In this document: positions 12,989 through 25,762 of the stretch, piece after piece
Layout: each line of letters opens with the position of its first letter
How positions within the stretch are numbered: the first letter of the stretch is position 1
Program-made: the position numbers and the translations under genes
Notes under the pieces: generated by a model
What the model was told of the DNA's origin: nothing
Databases searched by the model: none
The model's input: only the letters and a program-made list of their open reading frames with translations
Source: Calendula officinalis
Lineage: Eukaryota > Streptophyta > Magnoliopsida > Asterales > Asteraceae
Length of the DNA: 64,000 nt
Direction: 5' to 3'
Assembly: GCA_963853835.1 (NCBI GenBank)
Contig: OY970828.1
Coordinates: 1,443,501-1,507,500, forward strand

Positions 12989-14918
12989 GTCTTAACAATA
13001 TAATTACCTTAATAATATTTGGGTTTTGATAATAATAGCCTTTAGAGCTGTCAATAGACACACATTAGAAATTTATACATCAATCTACAACTACCTCTGA
13101 ATTTTAGGAACCACTTCCTCCTATGATTTAATGTACAACTTTTATGCGATTAGAGACAACTCTAAGGGTTATTATTATCAAAACCCATAATATTTTCTAA
13201 TGAAAAATCACTATTCATCTACATAGATAAATAATTATTTTTCTCATGTTGTTAATGATTTTTTTTAAACGGCATGTGAATATTTTTTTTATAAAATAAT
13301 TATGTAATAGTGTAATACTACAAGTATAATTTTGTATTTTTATAAACTCACCGCAAAATATAAACATATGGCAATTTCTTAATATTTATATGTATAAGCC
13401 GTCTTTGTTTTTAAAGTTGTGTACTATAATATTCTTATTATAAATAAAATATATGACTGGGTATATTGTTTCACTTATAAGTATGATATTAAAATTTAAA
13501 TTTCTAAATCCCTTCTAAGTAATGATTATAGTTAGGGGTGTTTACTGTTCGGATATAACCAGATTGTCCAATTGGACATTTTGGATCGGACTATTCTGAT
13601 TGGTTTTTTGGTTTTTTGGATTGGTTTGGACTTGAACCAAATTAATAGTTTGGATTTCGGATTGGATTTGGTTTCCGTTGTGAAAACTGGATTGTCCAAC
13701 AAAAACCGAATAGTAATATATAGTAAATTGATTTATATACTAACACTTGTTGGTTTCCATTGTAAGCAATTATGGTTTCCCTTTTCTTTACATTTCTTAT
13801 AGTAAATTGATTTATATACTAACACTTGTTTCATTTTATATTGTATCAGTTGGTGATGTACCAATCTTTTTGGAGTTTTTGATAAAGTTGATGTCAAATT
13901 TTTTGCATATATGATTGTAAATGTCACAAGCTATGAATTAGACTTGTTTTTATGTACAAAGTAGTTTATCATTTTGGAGTTTTACATATGAACTTAATAT
14001 TATTTATGTTATACTAGCCTATAACCCGTGATAAATCACGGGTGGCTTGTGAAAATTTCCTGATATTTGTTTGTAAAAAGTTATATGCAATACGACAATA
14101 AAACAAAGATTTATTATTATAATGTTTTAGTTTTTTATAATATTTTATTAATTGAGAATATTACCGTTGTAATCTATATATTTACAGATTTCATCAGATA
14201 AAGTGACTGAATGCTGCCCGTATGGCCGTAAGACATATTGAAGTCAAATTTACAATAATTCAAGTTGCAATTTTGAAATTTTTCTATAATAATTTAGTCA
14301 ATTAGGATCTAGGATTTCCAACCGGTCTTATAGCTCTGCATTGGCCCAAAATGTTTTCATATTCTTAAAACCTCCTAACTATCTTTATTAAAGAAAGAAG
14401 GGCAAAAATCCAACATGCCCACCATTAACACCATGTTCATCTGCCTGTGCATTAAAACAATAATCTTTTAATTTTCATAAAAATGAAACTAATAAGATTA
14501 TAGAAAATCATCTAAAAATCAACATTATTTCAGTACCATTTTTTGTTATTAAAAGGGTGTGCTCAAACTGTGCTGATTAACTGTCATCCTTTGTCACAAC
14601 GGTCCAATTATCATCCCACATTATCCCGTGTATGCTACCCATTTTCAACATCGGTTCTGCCAAAAACATATTCAGGTCATTTTAACAAGCAATAAATCAT
14701 TATAGTGCTCGGAAAATTAAGTTTATAAAAAAAACACACGAACCGATGGTGAATGTTCGGGTCAACATCATAAGTCCACATTCAGTGTTCCATATATTTA
14801 AACTCAGGAACACTGCAAAGGAGGGTCTAATTGCATAAAATAGTAACTCTGAAAATGATTAAATGTAAAATCAACTTTCCAAATCTACAAATTAAGGTAA
14901 TTCTCCCTAAAATATGGT

Positions 14919-15010
14919 ACATGCATGCCTAGTGGTATTGGTGTATATGGTGTTGCGGTTTTGCCAATGAATTAAAAGGTCATGGGTTCAAGTCCCGTTG
15001 TGAATAAAAC
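14919..15010 (+). mobile_element. tRNA-derived SINE fragment
   Basis: A pol III A-box-like TAGTGGTATTGG is followed about 55 bases later by the B-box-like GGTTCAAGTCCC. This spacing and order are typical of a tRNA-derived SINE head. No clear tail is seen. Confidence 0.5.
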
Positions 15011-16307
15011 TATCATTATATTGCAACAAAATATTAATCATATTTAATAACATATTTATATTATTTATTAATTTATTACTACTTAAAACTATAATAAATA
15101 GTCGGTATAAAATTTAATATTAAAGTTATGGGGCTAAACTATTTCAGAAAAAACATTTAGGGGTTTAAACGAATTTTATAAGAACGTATTAAGTTGTGAT
15201 TTTATTGTTATTATTATTATCATAATTATTATTAATATTATCACCCTTCTTAAGCAAGAATACTAATACGGGTTACAACTGGTCTGGGTTTTGGATTTTC
15301 TGTTACAAGAATGAAAAGGATCACATACCATGGTAATCTTTGTCAATGTGGCCTTCTTCATCCCAAATCACTCCAAAACCATTTCCTTCAGAATCTACCA
15401 ATTATATACATATCACCCAAAGTCTATATTGAGTAAGCTAGATTATCGGTTATTTAACATAGCATTTGTAATCATATTTGACACACTAATTATTTTTTTA
15501 AAAAATATTAGAAAAGATAACACATTTTGATATGTTGATTGATTATTACCTCAACGAACCCTGTAACATTAAGCCGGGAGCATAGTTATTACATCAAATA
15601 TGTTGACAACAGAGTAAATGTTCTCAAAAAGCTTCAGAATTCTTTCATGCCAACCATATTGTTATACTAATTTACCTGCCATAGACATAAACATCCAATT
15701 TAAATAACATATACAACCTTAAATCACCTAATATCAAACACATCTAAATGATTGAAACAACTAAAAGTTAAAACTTACATATTAGCAAAATGTAATTATA
15801 TGCTCAAAATGATTACATCCATTCACCACAAAAAAAAAAAAAAACATATGTGATCATAATATCGTTATTACTTGAGGTTTACAACAGCCATCAAGAAGAT
15901 TATCACCTTTTACCAAATAAATAGCTAAATAGTTCTTGCGAAGGACCTGCATTAGTCAAGACATCTGCAATTCATAGTTTTACCATTATATTTCACTTAT
16001 TTCATGTGAGTATAATATCATAGTTCGACACTGGATTGAGAAACAATCGTAATAACTTGACAATTGCATCTCAATTTGCAGAATTGAGATCAGTAATAAC
16101 TCTAAAAAAACATAATTAAGAAGAAATCGTAATAACCTGCAAATTGCATCGAAATAAATTCAGTAGACTTCAAAAATCGTAAAAATGGGAAGGGAAAACA
16201 GCGTTTATTTGAAGATCTTCGACCCGTTCTGAAAATCACAAAAGAAAAAAACGATTGAAGATCACTTCGGAACATTTTGTACATTTGAAAATATTCTAAA
16301 ATACAGC

Positions 16308-16420
16308 AAAAATCATTTACCAAATATATGGTAAAAATCGTTTACCAAATATATGGTAATCATCGTTTACCAAAAATATATACAAAAATCGTTTACCAAA
16401 ATTTCGTTTACCAAATTCTT
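16308..16420. repeat. short tandem array in the Helitron 5' part
   Basis: Imperfect repeats of a unit like AAAATCGTTTACCAAATATA occur four to five times. It is followed by repeated ATTCCGTTTTT modules. The array is non-coding. Confidence 0.65.
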
Positions 16421-16961
16421 AATAATATGCAGTAATAGGAAAACGAATCATAAATGCTATAAAACATTCTGTTTCTGTATATTATTAAAAATATTTCGTT
16501 TTTGTTGTATACTATTAAAAACATTCCGTTTTTAATAATCGTACGGAATATTAGGAAAGATTATCAAATAAAACGGAATATAAAGAAAGTCATAATAACC
16601 AAAGACATTCCAAAATGCGTTTTTCAGGCACATGAATGATGGATGAGTTGGCAGACAAGTGGCGGCCATGTCAGCATTGATTAATGACGTCATTATGACG
16701 TGGAAAGAGCTATGTGGCAAGAATTCAAAAATGCTTTCATTTATTATATATAAAGATACTTTCGGATTATTTTGAAAATCTTAAGGAAAAACCAAACGGA
16801 TAAAACCAAACCAACCAAATTGTTATTTGGTTCGGATCGGTTTGGTTTTTGAATTAGTTTGGACGGTTCGGTTTGAACTTTTGAAAACCGGATTTTATTT
16901 GGTTTCACCTATTTGGTTCGGATTAAACCAAACTGTCCAAACGAACACCCCTAATTATAGT

Positions 16962-18339
16962 AGTATGAATAAGACCGCTCCCAATGGTTTGGTAAATTGA
17001 TACCGTCAGTTGTTGCCAAATCAGCGTCACGTCAGCTCACCCTCCAACCGACACTAAACTGACGTACGCATGCCAACAATACCACTTCCCTTTATTTTTT
17101 TGGGACCCACCATTACAAAACACACACACAAAATACCCCTTTGGACCCACCCACCAAACCGGCGCTACCCTTCCCACTCGTGTCCAAAGCGGCGAGATTG
17201 AAACCGGCGGAAAACTGGCGGAGGCGTGCCAACAATGACACAACTGGCGGACAAGTGACGGTGCCAACCGCGGGTGCCGTTGGCACCCGTCTATTGGTAG
17301 AACTTATTACTATTTTATTACAGGTATAAAAGAAACCAGTCGACATGATGATTTATTAGTAGTTTATCTAAAATAGTCAATTTGAGTTTATTATTCTTCA
17401 TTGATAAGTCAAATGAGTATAATACATTTTTATCCCTCAACGCTTGTAATCTAGTGGTATTAAAGATTAATAATAAATTGTCCATGATCTATGAATATAT
17501 CATATATTTTAATGTATTAATATATATTTATATAATCATACTTAGTAGATTATGTGTCGTTCAAAAAAAATTGTTTTGGTCCTGCTTTAATATTTTAATG
17601 ACTTTCATCATTCAAAAATAAATAAATATATCATATACTGAGTGTAACTTATAAAGTTTATATAAATGTACATATCTCTTATAAACCATTTAGTTGGGAG
17701 TATATTTATAATGTATTAATATATTTTTGTATAATCATACTTAGTAATTTAGGTATTTGTCAAAATACCATTGAAAAACGAGAAGAGAAAAACAATAGTA
17801 AAAGAAGAAAAGCAAGTAACATTCATGGCAAATGAGTGTTTGATGATGCTTAACGTGTAGCATCACACCAAAGTGAAAATCGCGAGGTAGCTTTCCAACT
17901 CATCATCAAACTTCACCTAATAATGCTAACTAAAACTACCATATTTTAATCCGAAAGTGTGTAACTTAGTCATGAAGAGCTTGTAATTTTCTTAGTGAAT
18001 GTCTCAAGTTTAATCTTCGTAGGCTGCAATTTTTAGGTCTATATCAGGTGTAAAGCCGAATTAGAAAGAAATTTGATCCACCAAAAATTAGCATGTTTTC
18101 AAAATGGAAATTTATTAATGATGCCGGAGTGACAAATAGATAAATATTTAAATAAATTTTACATGATAAGGTATTGGATTTAAGTTTTGGGGAGTTTGCT
18201 TTTAAAATATCTTAAGAATACTATCACTTATGCAATTTTTGGTGGCAATTTGCCAAGCTATTTTGCTTAGGTCCCTTTTGCAGTTTAAAAAAAACCAATT
18301 TACCAACAATTGATTTTTGTGCAAATTATCTATTTAATA
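16962..18339. other. intergenic DNA with a GC-rich patch, no gene
   Basis: Positions 16976-17310 are markedly GC-richer than their surroundings and repeat motifs like TGCCAACAAT. The open frames there overlap on both strands and none resembles a protein family. It may be an old MITE, but the ends are not convincing. The rest is AT-rich with nothing recognisable. Confidence 0.4.
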
Positions 18340-18536
18340 CTCCCTCCGTCCCACTTTAATTGTCCACTACAAAAAAGCACACAGTTTAAGAAAAGTGCAT
18401 TAATTATATAATGTCACCAATCAAATTTTCTCTTTCCCACTTAAATGTTTTTTGATTGGTTGAAATTTAGGAAATGACACTCTTTATGGGACAAACTAAA
18501 ATAGTATACTGGACATTTAAAATGGGACGGAGGGAG
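18340..18536. mobile_element. Stowaway MITE
   Basis: The ends CTCCCTCCGTCCCACTTTAA and AAAATGGGACGGAGGGAG are inverted copies. The element is 197 bp and is flanked by TA at 18338-18339 and 18537-18538. Confidence 0.93.
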
Positions 18537-18860
18537 TATATTATCATTGGTTTTACATTGGCGTAAAGATGACCCAATGAATTAAAAAGAGGCTTTGTTG
18601 ACAAGCAATCTCAAATGCTTTTTCAGAATTCCATACAAGCGTAAAGATCTTCACCACTCACCCACTAACTATTTATAGAATCATTTCCGAATCATTTACA
18701 AATCATAATTTTATGGTTTGTTTTTCATGTTAATTATTGATATAATATAATATTGTATTTTTCTTTTAACAACATTTTAATTATATTTTTTTGTATAACC
18801 TAAAAAACCTTTGTGATTATGTTATATAACCATGTTAATTTGAATAAATATAGATAACAA

Positions 18861-19210
18861 TGTAACCCCGAAATGGACTAAACGGTCATTAGCAAGTGTA
18901 GGTTGATCGGTGTCTAACCACTTATTAACAAGCATGGAATTCGATTATACAATGCGACCTTACAAATATTATAAATACATCGATTAGGTACATCAATATA
19001 CATTATGGCACTTAGCACATGTCATATCATCGACACATGTTTTAGTACATCGATCTAGAGTCATGTTATGTCTTGTACACGTGCAATACCGCCTTTATTG
19101 TGCCATACTATAAATACAACTTGGCTGTATAGTATTCGGCAGTTGCGTGTCACATTTCCATATGCTAATAAACAGTGACATATTCAGGAAAAATAACCGA
19201 GGGTATTACA
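18861..19210. repeat. possible solo LTR
   Basis: The 350-bp segment runs from TGTAACCCCG to GGGTATTACA, so it has TG...CA ends with a TGTAA/TTACA inverted terminus. The five bases on either side do not match (AACAA and CATAT), and no PBS or PPT follows. It is therefore only a candidate. Confidence 0.35.
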
Positions 19211-21438
19211 CATATTAAAATATAAAATTTTAATTATTCTAACATTATTTTAATATTATTTCGAAAATTTTAAGGGGTTAAACGAGCTACCACATGTTAC
19301 ATAATAGGTCCGCCTTTATTAGTATGTATTTTATCGCGCGTGACACGTAAACAAGTAAACATTTTCATTGATCTTTACAAGCCATTATTAACTTGATAAT
19401 TGTGATCCCTCATGGCATCTCCTAAAGATGATGAACGCATAAGAATACATAGGAAAATGATTTGTATAATTAACTTCACCGACATATAATAATAATAATA
19501 ATAATGTATTTGGGTTTTGGACTTTTGGTTGCACAAATATGGAAAGGCCTGCCTGCAAACTACAGCATTAGTGACGTGCCAACCACTTTTTATGCTCTGT
19601 TTTCTTTTTTCAACTATGCCTTGCGTCATTAATTAAAGTATTATTTTTACAAATAAGGTTTTGCTTTTTCAAAAAAGAACAAACATATTACAATCTTGCA
19701 TTTGCCAAATATGAGAATACATGGTGCATTATATGTTTAGTGTATTCTTCTTTTTCAAACTAACTTCTGGAAATAAGTTCTACATAATTTATAGTAAGAT
19801 ACGAGTCTAGTATTTAAGGAGTTCGTATCATTGACTTCGTGAGACAACTTCAACGAGGTTAATCATGGTGATTAGAGTTTTTATCACAAAAGTACGAACG
19901 TTTGGAGAATACATAAAAAAGAAGATGACATGTTTACATAACCACAAAGGTTCCAATAATACTACGACAAATTTTGCTATTTTTAACGTGATATCCTTAA
20001 CACTGTTTAAAATCTTGTTTACATAAAAATGAAAATTAAAAGAGGTAGAAAACAAATGTTTGACAAAGAATTCATATTTTGGTAGAAACCAAAATTTCAT
20101 TTGATTATTGGTAATTAAGATTTGTTACATTATAGAGTTGATATCAATGATGTAATGTTTTAATGTTTTAAATTAGCACTAGTTGACTATTTTAACAAAA
20201 TACAACTTTCAACAAAAGTAAAACACAATTCATAATAGACAACTTTTTGCAGTATGCTTTACACATCAAACGAAATATTTTTTTTGTTTGTTTATTTATT
20301 AATTAATTAATTAATTATTATTATTATTTTATTTTTTATTTTTATTTTAAATCACCACCTTATATCATACACCATTTCAAGAAAGACATAACAAATGTTA
20401 TGTCTGTTTCTATGTTATGTCTGTTTTATGTTATGTCATGTATTTAATGTGCCTAGGTAATTAGAAGGATAAAAGCAAACTACAAGCACAAGTGCGGTCT
20501 TATTGTTTAGACCAGAATTATACCAAAGGGAGGTGGCATTAAATTTAACTCGAATCTATTTTTAATTTTTTTAATTCTTGTAACTATAACCTTTTTTTTG
20601 TTTTTTGTTTTTTTATTTTTATATATAAGGAAAATCCAATGTTGTTAAAACACCCAAACCTACATACCAGGCACCAGCAGTCGTCCAACATGCTTGGGCA
20701 ACTAAATCACACCAAACCAAATAAAATAAAAATATATTAACTAAAATAGTATCTTCCATCCAGAGAATGCAATCTTGATACAATAAATTGTCTCCAATAC
20801 AAACCACACTGATATTGTACGTTTATTAAAGTTACAAATGGTAAAAATGGTCCAAAATGGAAAAAAATTAGAATACTATAATTATGTGTAGTTTTTATTT
20901 TTTAAACTTGTTAATCCGAACTTATGAGACCCTACAAAAAATGGTACTTATTTTGTTAGGGGCATCATAGGGTTGGATTAGCACGAAATATGTTTTTGTC
21001 TAATTTTGTAATATACAATATATGGTTAAATATAGAAGTATATTGTTTTACTATCAAATATCAATGAAGAAACCACATCAATAAAGCAAAACTTAGTCTC
21101 CAAATATAGTGGTAAAATTGCATTTTCATTTTGCAAAATTTAAAACTATTGGCCAATTTAAGGTTGACCCACATCAATAATTCAATAGTGGTCATTTAAG
21201 TGATTATCGAATATAAAAATTATAAAGCAAAATAGTGTCCTCCATTTTGAGTCGATTTAATACTAGATTAAAGAAAAAAAAAAGATAAATCTAGTCCAAT
21301 TTTTTTTTCTTCAGAATAGTGCGTTTTTTATGAGTATTTTAAGGTGGAAACCAAAAAGGAAAAAAAAAATGAAATATCCAAATGGGCTTGGGCTAAAAAC
21401 CAAAAGGCCCAACAAAAAGTGAAAAACGGAATAAAATA
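19211..21438. other. intergenic DNA, no gene seen
   Basis: AT-rich, with low-complexity TTAA/TTA runs near 20290-20345. Short open frames have no recognisable similarity. Confidence 0.45.
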
Positions 21439-21511
21439 TGGAGATGCGGGGTATCGATCCCCGTACCTCTCGCATGCTAAGCGAGCGCTCTACCATCTGA
21501 GCTACATCCCC
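21439..21511 (-). tRNA. tRNA-Ala (anticodon AGC)
   Basis: On the minus strand the 73-base gene begins GGGGATGTAGCTCAGATGGT and ends GATCGATACCCCGCATCTCCA-like with discriminator A. The seven acceptor pairs close (one G-T). The anticodon arm is CTCGC-TTAGCAT-GCGAG, giving anticodon AGC (alanine). Internal A and B boxes are intact, no intron is present, and T-rich sequence follows at the 3' end. It should be functional. Confidence 0.96.
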
Positions 21512-21674
21512 TTTTTGTTTATTTTAAAAATAGAAAGTACTTAAAATTAAAATAAACAATATAACAATTAATATAGTTTTAGAGTTCGAAGTTTTATGCT
21601 AACACTGAAAAAAGTGAAAAATGGAATGTTGTGTTTGACGAAATGCCAGCTCGATAATCTCCCATTTACCCTCA

Positions 21675-21963
21675 GTGAATTGATCAATATGCTACGAATA
21701 CCGTAAGTACAACTAGTACTGACTCAACTTTTTGGTGTTCACGTTTATAATATAACTAGGTTATAACCCGTGAAGAATCACGGGCTGTCACTGTTTATAC
21801 TGATCGTTAAGAATATATAATACAAAGTTTTTTACCAGATTTAGTTTGACATGTATTAAACTTTTATCGTATAAGATAAAAAGTGAATTGATCAATGTGT
21901 TACGAATACCGTAAGTACAACTAGTATTGACTCAACTTTTTGGTGTTCGCGTTTATAATATAA
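21675..21963. repeat. 81-bp duplication flanking a Helitron 3' end
   Basis: The unit starting GTGAATTGATCAAT and ending TATAATATAA occurs at 21675-21755 and 21883-21963, with a few mismatches. Between them lies a minus-strand Helitron terminus: CTAG at 21756 with the hairpin around CCCGTGAAGAATCACGGG. The flanking copies are far too long to be a Helitron target site. Confidence 0.75.
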
Positions 21964-22779
21964 TGGGCTCCTCGGTGTCAAAATTTTATTCGTGATGTAT
22001 AAGATCTATCTGTTGTTCTGGCTATCTGATAGACGTTTACTTAAAATCGAACTATAACTTCTATAAGATCATTTTAGATATTGCTAAACGATCACCCGAT
22101 AGGTAAAATAAATTCAACTATAGACAATAATCATATAATTTGTCTCTACATTAATTGTTAAACTTTTTTCCTGTTTTGATTTATACTATGTGTGACAAGA
22201 ACATGTTGGCTGGATGATGAAAGTGAACCTGGCAATTTAGAGAAGGAAAAAAAAAAAAAAAACAGAAATACCTTTATGAGATGTCAACGTGTTATAATAG
22301 GTTAAAATTGTCGGTATGTTTTTGGCTAAAGTTGATAAAAATGAGACCACACAAATATTGCTTTTAAAAAATCTCTTAAGTTTCTAGGCATGAAATCTAG
22401 AGCAAAAAACAAAGAGAATTGTTCAGGTGTTCTTTTGATCCTCCAAGAATTATATTGTTTCTTTATAGATGAGTAAATTATAAAAAATTGTGGTGAGGTT
22501 TGCTCCAAATTTTAATTATGGTCGTAATTATATTAGTAGTCTCTTTTCTTGAACCATTTACAACGCACCGTCCTTTAGAATTTAGTCCAATGTCCGCTAA
22601 TTTTTTCTCTTAAAAAATTTACACTATTGGTTGTTTTAGAGGTGATTTCCTATTTTGTACTAAATGAAATAAAATTTTCCTAAAAAAAGACTTAAGTTTC
22701 AATTCTTTTCAAAATAGACCGTGCAACTATCCCCGCGAGCGTGCAACCGTGCAACTCCACTAGAACGCCGCCACGTGTC
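21964..22779. other. intergenic DNA, no gene seen
   Basis: AT-rich, with a poly-A run near 22248-22263. No coding similarity. Text like ATTTAGTCCAATG / GGTTGTTTTAG hints at MITE debris, but no pair of ends could be set. Confidence 0.4.
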
Positions 22780-22978
22780 CGAGTTAGTGCTGCTCAACCT
22801 TGTTATACTGCTCGTTAGTACTGCTCAACCTCGTTACTACTGCTCGTTAGTACTGCTCAACCTCGTTACTACTGCTCTAAACCTTGTTATTACTGCTCGT
22901 TAATACTGCTTAACCACTTAGTGCTGCCCCGTTAGTACTGCTTACCACTTAGTGCTGCTCTCAGTTAGTGCTGCTCAA
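22780..22978. repeat. minisatellite of TTAGTACTGCTCAACC type
   Basis: About ten imperfect units built on CGTTAGTACTGCTCAACCT and TTACTACTGCT occur in a row. The array is GC-richer than its surroundings. The small open frame across it follows the repeat and is not thought to be a gene. Confidence 0.85.
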
Positions 22979-23487
22979 ATCTCCCAGTCGCACGTGGTAT
23001 TTTGGGAAGATTGAAATCTATCAGTTTTAAATGGGAGTCTCTAACTTTTTTTGGTCTAAATTGGTAATTAATTCTTGTTTTAGATTACACTGTTAGTTGT
23101 CTTCTTCTTTTTAAAAAAATATTTACAAACGTTATGCTAGAGGACTGTTAAGGGAATACTAGTTAAGTAATGTACATTATAATCAAAACTCAATCTTTTT
23201 CAAAATAGTGTGAACAAGGATCACTTTTCATTTACCTATTTAACCCAAGTGAAGTGGCGGTTGGTGGGAAAAATAATGTTGGCAAGTAACTAGTAACTAT
23301 TATGCAAGCAAAATATTATTTTTACCTTTTCCTTTTGCTTGTTTTGTACTGCATTTAACTAAAAAAATTAAAGGTTAACATGATTTTATTGTCCTTTTAA
23401 TATAGTGCTCCCATGTATTTATATTGTTTCTATATATATCAAGAAAAGTGAAGAAAAAAAAAACTAAAAAACCTTTATGTTAATATA

Positions 23488-25762
23488 TCAAGCACTAGCA
23501 GATGCACATTCTTTGATCACCCCTTCATTATTTCGAGCAATATCGCACACGAAAGAAGTCTTCGGAATTCTAATATCCAAAATCGTGTCGTTGTTGTTCA
23601 TATACGCATCGATTTTCTTCCAATCCGCATTTTCGGGCAATTCTAGCCTTCTAACAAAGCCATGTTCCCACCATTTTCCCGTCCTCCAATCGGTAGCTCG
23701 GGATTCTTGTTTGTGCTTCCATAGTCCACAAATCTCCATAATGTTCCCGTTCTCGACACTAACTTGAATGCTGTTTTTTTCTAATTCTGTTGCAAACAAA
23801 CAAGCTAATCAAGCGCCATTGTTCGGTTCGAGTGTAATTATGTCCAAAAACACGATTAGTAACGTGTCTTATAATTGTGTTAAACGTGATTACAAAACTA
23901 TATTAGTACAATATCTCATGAAAATGTATCTAACTTATTGCGTATCTCTATCTCTATATGTATTAAAAGAAACTTTTGCCACCTATACAATATCATGCCA
24001 TAATAGCACTTCATCAAAGTGTCATGTCATTAGCTACATCATCAGTTCATTACTTATTTTAATTACCCCATTAATTACTTATTTATTAAAACCGTTTCAC
24101 AATATGCAGTATCACTATTGAATATGTATTGAAATTTTTATTGATTACTCATTGAATGGTCACACACAATTTAAATTAATTACACAATTGAAACGTGGAT
24201 ATCCCAGATGATTACTATGAAACAATTTATAATAATCTTGGATTTTATAAATTTCTTGGGGAAATCGGGTCTGGTGAAACGGGTTAAAATCGAGCAGAAT
24301 CTTCTAATACAAGTAGTTATCGGTCCACACTTGCATTAGGAGGCTTATACCCTGCATCACAAACGCATACTCTGGTCGTATGAGCACATGTACTGTCAGA
24401 TTTGTCATTTTTCCTAAATACTTTAATTTTTCAGTACACCATTTGAAACATGTCGGGTTAGGCTACAGGTCAAAAAGGATCCTGGTCAAAACGGGTCAAA
24501 CAAGGGTTGAACATAATCATTTTTTGAACCGCAATCCATATAGTTATGACTCGGGTTAAAAGTTGTCCAAAGTGTATTTAATAATGACTAAAATCATACC
24601 ATTTTATTCAACAAAATAGAATTTTGTTGAAATAATATTTGACATTGTTTAAAGAAGTGGGACAAAACAAGCCGCAAATATACGGAAACTAGTTTTCTGT
24701 TAGTGCAATTTTATGGTAGTGCAATTACTGCAATCAGTCTCGGTATTCCCTTAAGTTCTGGTAAATGATTAAAAAACTTTTTGCAATTTCGTTGAACCGT
24801 TTGAACATTTTGCAATTTTTGTTGACACATTTATTGTTTCTCTGACCCGTTTGCAGTTGCTTTGAAGTATTCAAAAACTTCAACAAATCTTATAAGTTAT
24901 AACCCCCTATGATTTATCATTTGGTTTCCTTTTCTTTTATAGTAAATTACATAAATCATTGATGTGCTTAGGATGAAATTATTAATTTCATCCCCCAACT
25001 ATTTTATTACACTAATAGTTTGTTATATTTGTCACTTTACACATTTTAATTTTTGTGTAGTAATTTTTTATAAGTCGCCCGTGATTCATCACGGATTATA
25101 GGTTAGTTATAATTGTACATAGCGTATTTTCAAACATTCTTACGTGTTTAATAAACTTTCAATTCTTACTATTGTATTTATTAGACGATCATTTCATGAG
25201 GTAACAACTTATTTTTCCAATTTTGTACGTGTCAGCGCCACATAATCGATTAACAAGTTATAGGAGGTCAGATACATAAAATAGAAGAACTGAAAATTAA
25301 GTACACATGAATGGTTTGAGAATACACTAATATACAATAACAACACACAATATGTTGGATCCTGCATATATGTCAAATGACTTTCAACCCGTTGGAAACC
25401 TACATTTTTTTTATATCTTTTAACTTAACCCCTTAAAGATAAAATCCTACACGTATTAATTACTTACTTGGCATTTCGGTTTTTAGGATATAAAACGCTT
25501 CCGTTTGAAACCAATCCACACACGGTTTGTGAAGATCCGACAACAATACGCCCGGTTCAAATTCCCAAAGTGGAAACGCATCCGATGGATCAAAAAACTT
25601 TTTAAGCAATAACGGTCCAAATAGCGATTTGTCACCAAAAATCTTTTGCACAATTGGACCTCCTTTCGCTATAAATGCCACAAAAACGTCTTCTTTTAAA
25701 GGAACACGCCATTTATGTGGCGATCGGTCTTCTAATATAACTTCAAGTTGTATGGTAGTCAT
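23488..25762 (-). CDS. HSP21.7: class VI small heat shock protein (Hsp21.7-like), 2 exons
   Basis: An ATP-independent chaperone of the HSP20/alpha-crystallin superfamily, expected to be cytosolic (no targeting peptide seen). Exon 1 is 25762-25468 and exon 2 is 23786-23488. They join P-K-L-E in phase and total 594 nt, or 197 residues, close to the Arabidopsis 21.7-kDa class VI protein. Exon 1 carries the family's N-terminal half (PHKWRVPLKEDVF, FDPSDAFPLWEFEPGVLL). Exon 2 carries the alpha-crystallin core (VSVENGNIMEICGLWK, WWEHGFVRRLELPENAD) and the IRIPK motif near the end. The 1.68-kb intron contains a Helitron (23951-25106). Nothing in the coding exons is broken. In Arabidopsis the homologue sits between the FH5 formin and ATK3 genes, as here. 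Confidence 0.9.
23951..25106 (+). mobile_element. non-autonomous Helitron in the HSP20 intron
   Basis: It begins TCTCTATATGTATTAAAAGA after an A and ends with hairpin CCGTGATTCATCACGG, a spacer and TTAG before a T (25107). At 1156 bp it encodes no Rep/helicase. Its 3' end matches those at 14014 and 21756 (which lie on the other strand). It is inserted opposite to the host gene's direction. Confidence 0.8.

Larger units (their letters stand above)
14014..16756 (-). mobile_element. non-autonomous Helitron inserted in the hAT element
   Basis: Read on the minus strand it begins TCTTTATATATAATAAATG (ending at 16756) and terminates with the hairpin CCCGTGATTTATCACGGG, a short spacer and CTAG at 14014. 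It sits between A and T, as Helitrons do. No Rep/helicase is encoded. It carries a tRNA-like SINE fragment (14919-15010) and a 24-bp tandem array (about 16308-16420). Related 3' ends lie at 21756 and 25106. Confidence 0.82.
13533..16953. mobile_element. non-autonomous hAT element split by a Helitron
   Basis: The termini are TAGGGGTGTTT and GAACACCCCTA. The 8-base target duplication ATTATAGT is intact at 13525-13532 and 16954-16961. An 8-bp duplication is diagnostic for hAT. The sub-terminal arms carry TTGGTTCGG-type repeats in inverted orientation. Removing the inserted Helitron (14014-16756) leaves a 678-bp element without coding capacity. Confidence 0.9.

Noticed and set aside
12310..13061. 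Overlapping frames rich in Pro, Arg, Thr and Gly on both strands
   Set aside because: They follow CCGGTT palindromes of a foldback element; no family similarity and equal openness on both strands.
16976..17346. GC-rich patch with three overlapping frames, possibly a MITE or gene
   Set aside because: No convincing inverted ends, no target duplication and no recognisable protein motif.
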